Shown here piece after piece: positions 40,273 to 40,461 of a stretch of 40,461 nucleotides of DNA. A model generated the notes under the pieces. That model did not search any database. It had not been told where the DNA came from and was given only the letters and a program-made list of their open reading frames with translations. Numbering within the stretch: the first letter of the stretch is position 1; each line of letters starts with the position of its first letter. Both the position numbers and the translations under genes were made by a program. Origin of the DNA: Prevotellaceae bacterium (lineage in GTDB: Bacteria; Bacteroidota; Bacteroidia; Bacteroidales; Bacteroidaceae); the NCBI GenBank assembly GCA_022508665.1, contig JAFLUT010000008.1, positions 1 through 40,461 on the forward strand, written 5' to 3'.

Positions 40273-40461
40273 TTGTTATTTATTATTTACATTTCTTACT
40301 TCACCTCCTCGAAAATTGCTGCTGCTGATTATCAGCAACTTACAGATTATCTGGTACAAATAAGGAGCGTCATAAGCATCCTTAATGTTATCAATCAACA
40401 ACTATCAAGAAGCATCCGTGTGATGCTCTTTCGATTCTATTTTGTCCTTTTCTCTGTTTTT
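40273..40461. other. Window end, no gene identified
   Basis: No frame stays open long enough to be a gene. A short hairpin, AGCATC/GATGCT around 40412-40426, and the palindrome TGCTGA-TTA-TCAGCA at about 40322-40336 are present. Confidence 0.4.

Noticed and set aside
40296-40328. C-terminal end of a minus-strand gene (AAIFEEVK then stop)
   Set aside because: The frame is closed by another stop at 40329, leaving only about ten codons.

Overview
The window looks like chromosomal DNA of a Bacteroidales species, most probably a Prevotella-like gut bacterium. The reasons are repeated Bacteroidetes-type promoters (TTTG, about 19-20 bp, then TAnnTTTG), almost no purine-rich ribosome binding sites, many secreted or lipoprotein glycan-active enzymes, and Bacteroidetes-restricted families (DUF3822, a Nudix-type sugar regulator beside xylA, CarboxypepD_reg lipoproteins). 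No rRNA, tRNA, insertion sequence, integrase or CRISPR array is visible.

Layout. 0-6.8 kb is housekeeping: a RecD-like helicase (minus), a membrane-anchored protein of unknown function with a DUF3822 protein and rsmD, then a long RelA/SpoT protein whose hydrolase site is degenerate, and rlmH. 6.8-15 kb is sugar and central metabolism: a secreted GH16-GH43 two-domain hydrolase, a secreted cupin/carboxymuconolactone-decarboxylase fusion, a catalytically dead Nudix-type regulator with an SMR exporter, xylA and a DUF2752 protein, then divergent ispE and fabI. 15.5-18 kb is a GH31 alpha-glycosidase. 18-21.9 kb is the leuA-leuC-leuD operon, preceded by a textbook-like leucine attenuator: a leader peptide with a Leu run, an antiterminator and an intrinsic terminator. 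21.9-26.3 kb is an AraC regulator divergent from a large GH29 fucosidase gene that is cut by one in-frame TAG. 26.3-28.2 kb carries a TfoX-like protein and radA.

28.5-35.7 kb is the most unusual part. It is an AT-richer, minus-strand set of seven envelope genes: two CarboxypepD_reg lipoproteins (one with five fibronectin-III-like repeats), two proteins that resemble LPP20, a one-helix membrane protein, a small secreted protein that appears frameshifted, and a secreted protein with two transglutaminase-like domains, the first of them degenerate. A promoter about 560 nt upstream and a strongly folded RNA element ending in a U7 intrinsic terminator precede them. I do not recognise this as a described system. 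35.9-40.2 kb returns to ordinary genes: a TetR-fabG operon, an RluA-type pseudouridine synthase, and a cyclophilin lipoprotein overlapping an M16 peptidase.

Small-scale structure not explained by genes includes two clusters of related imperfect palindromes (13.4 and 28.2 kb), a three-box 16-bp element upstream of the Nudix regulator, a 46-bp tandem duplication over the 3' end of rsmD, and a 23-bp triplet repeat at the 3' end of the GH16-GH43 gene. All functional calls come from reading motifs and translations; no database search was run.
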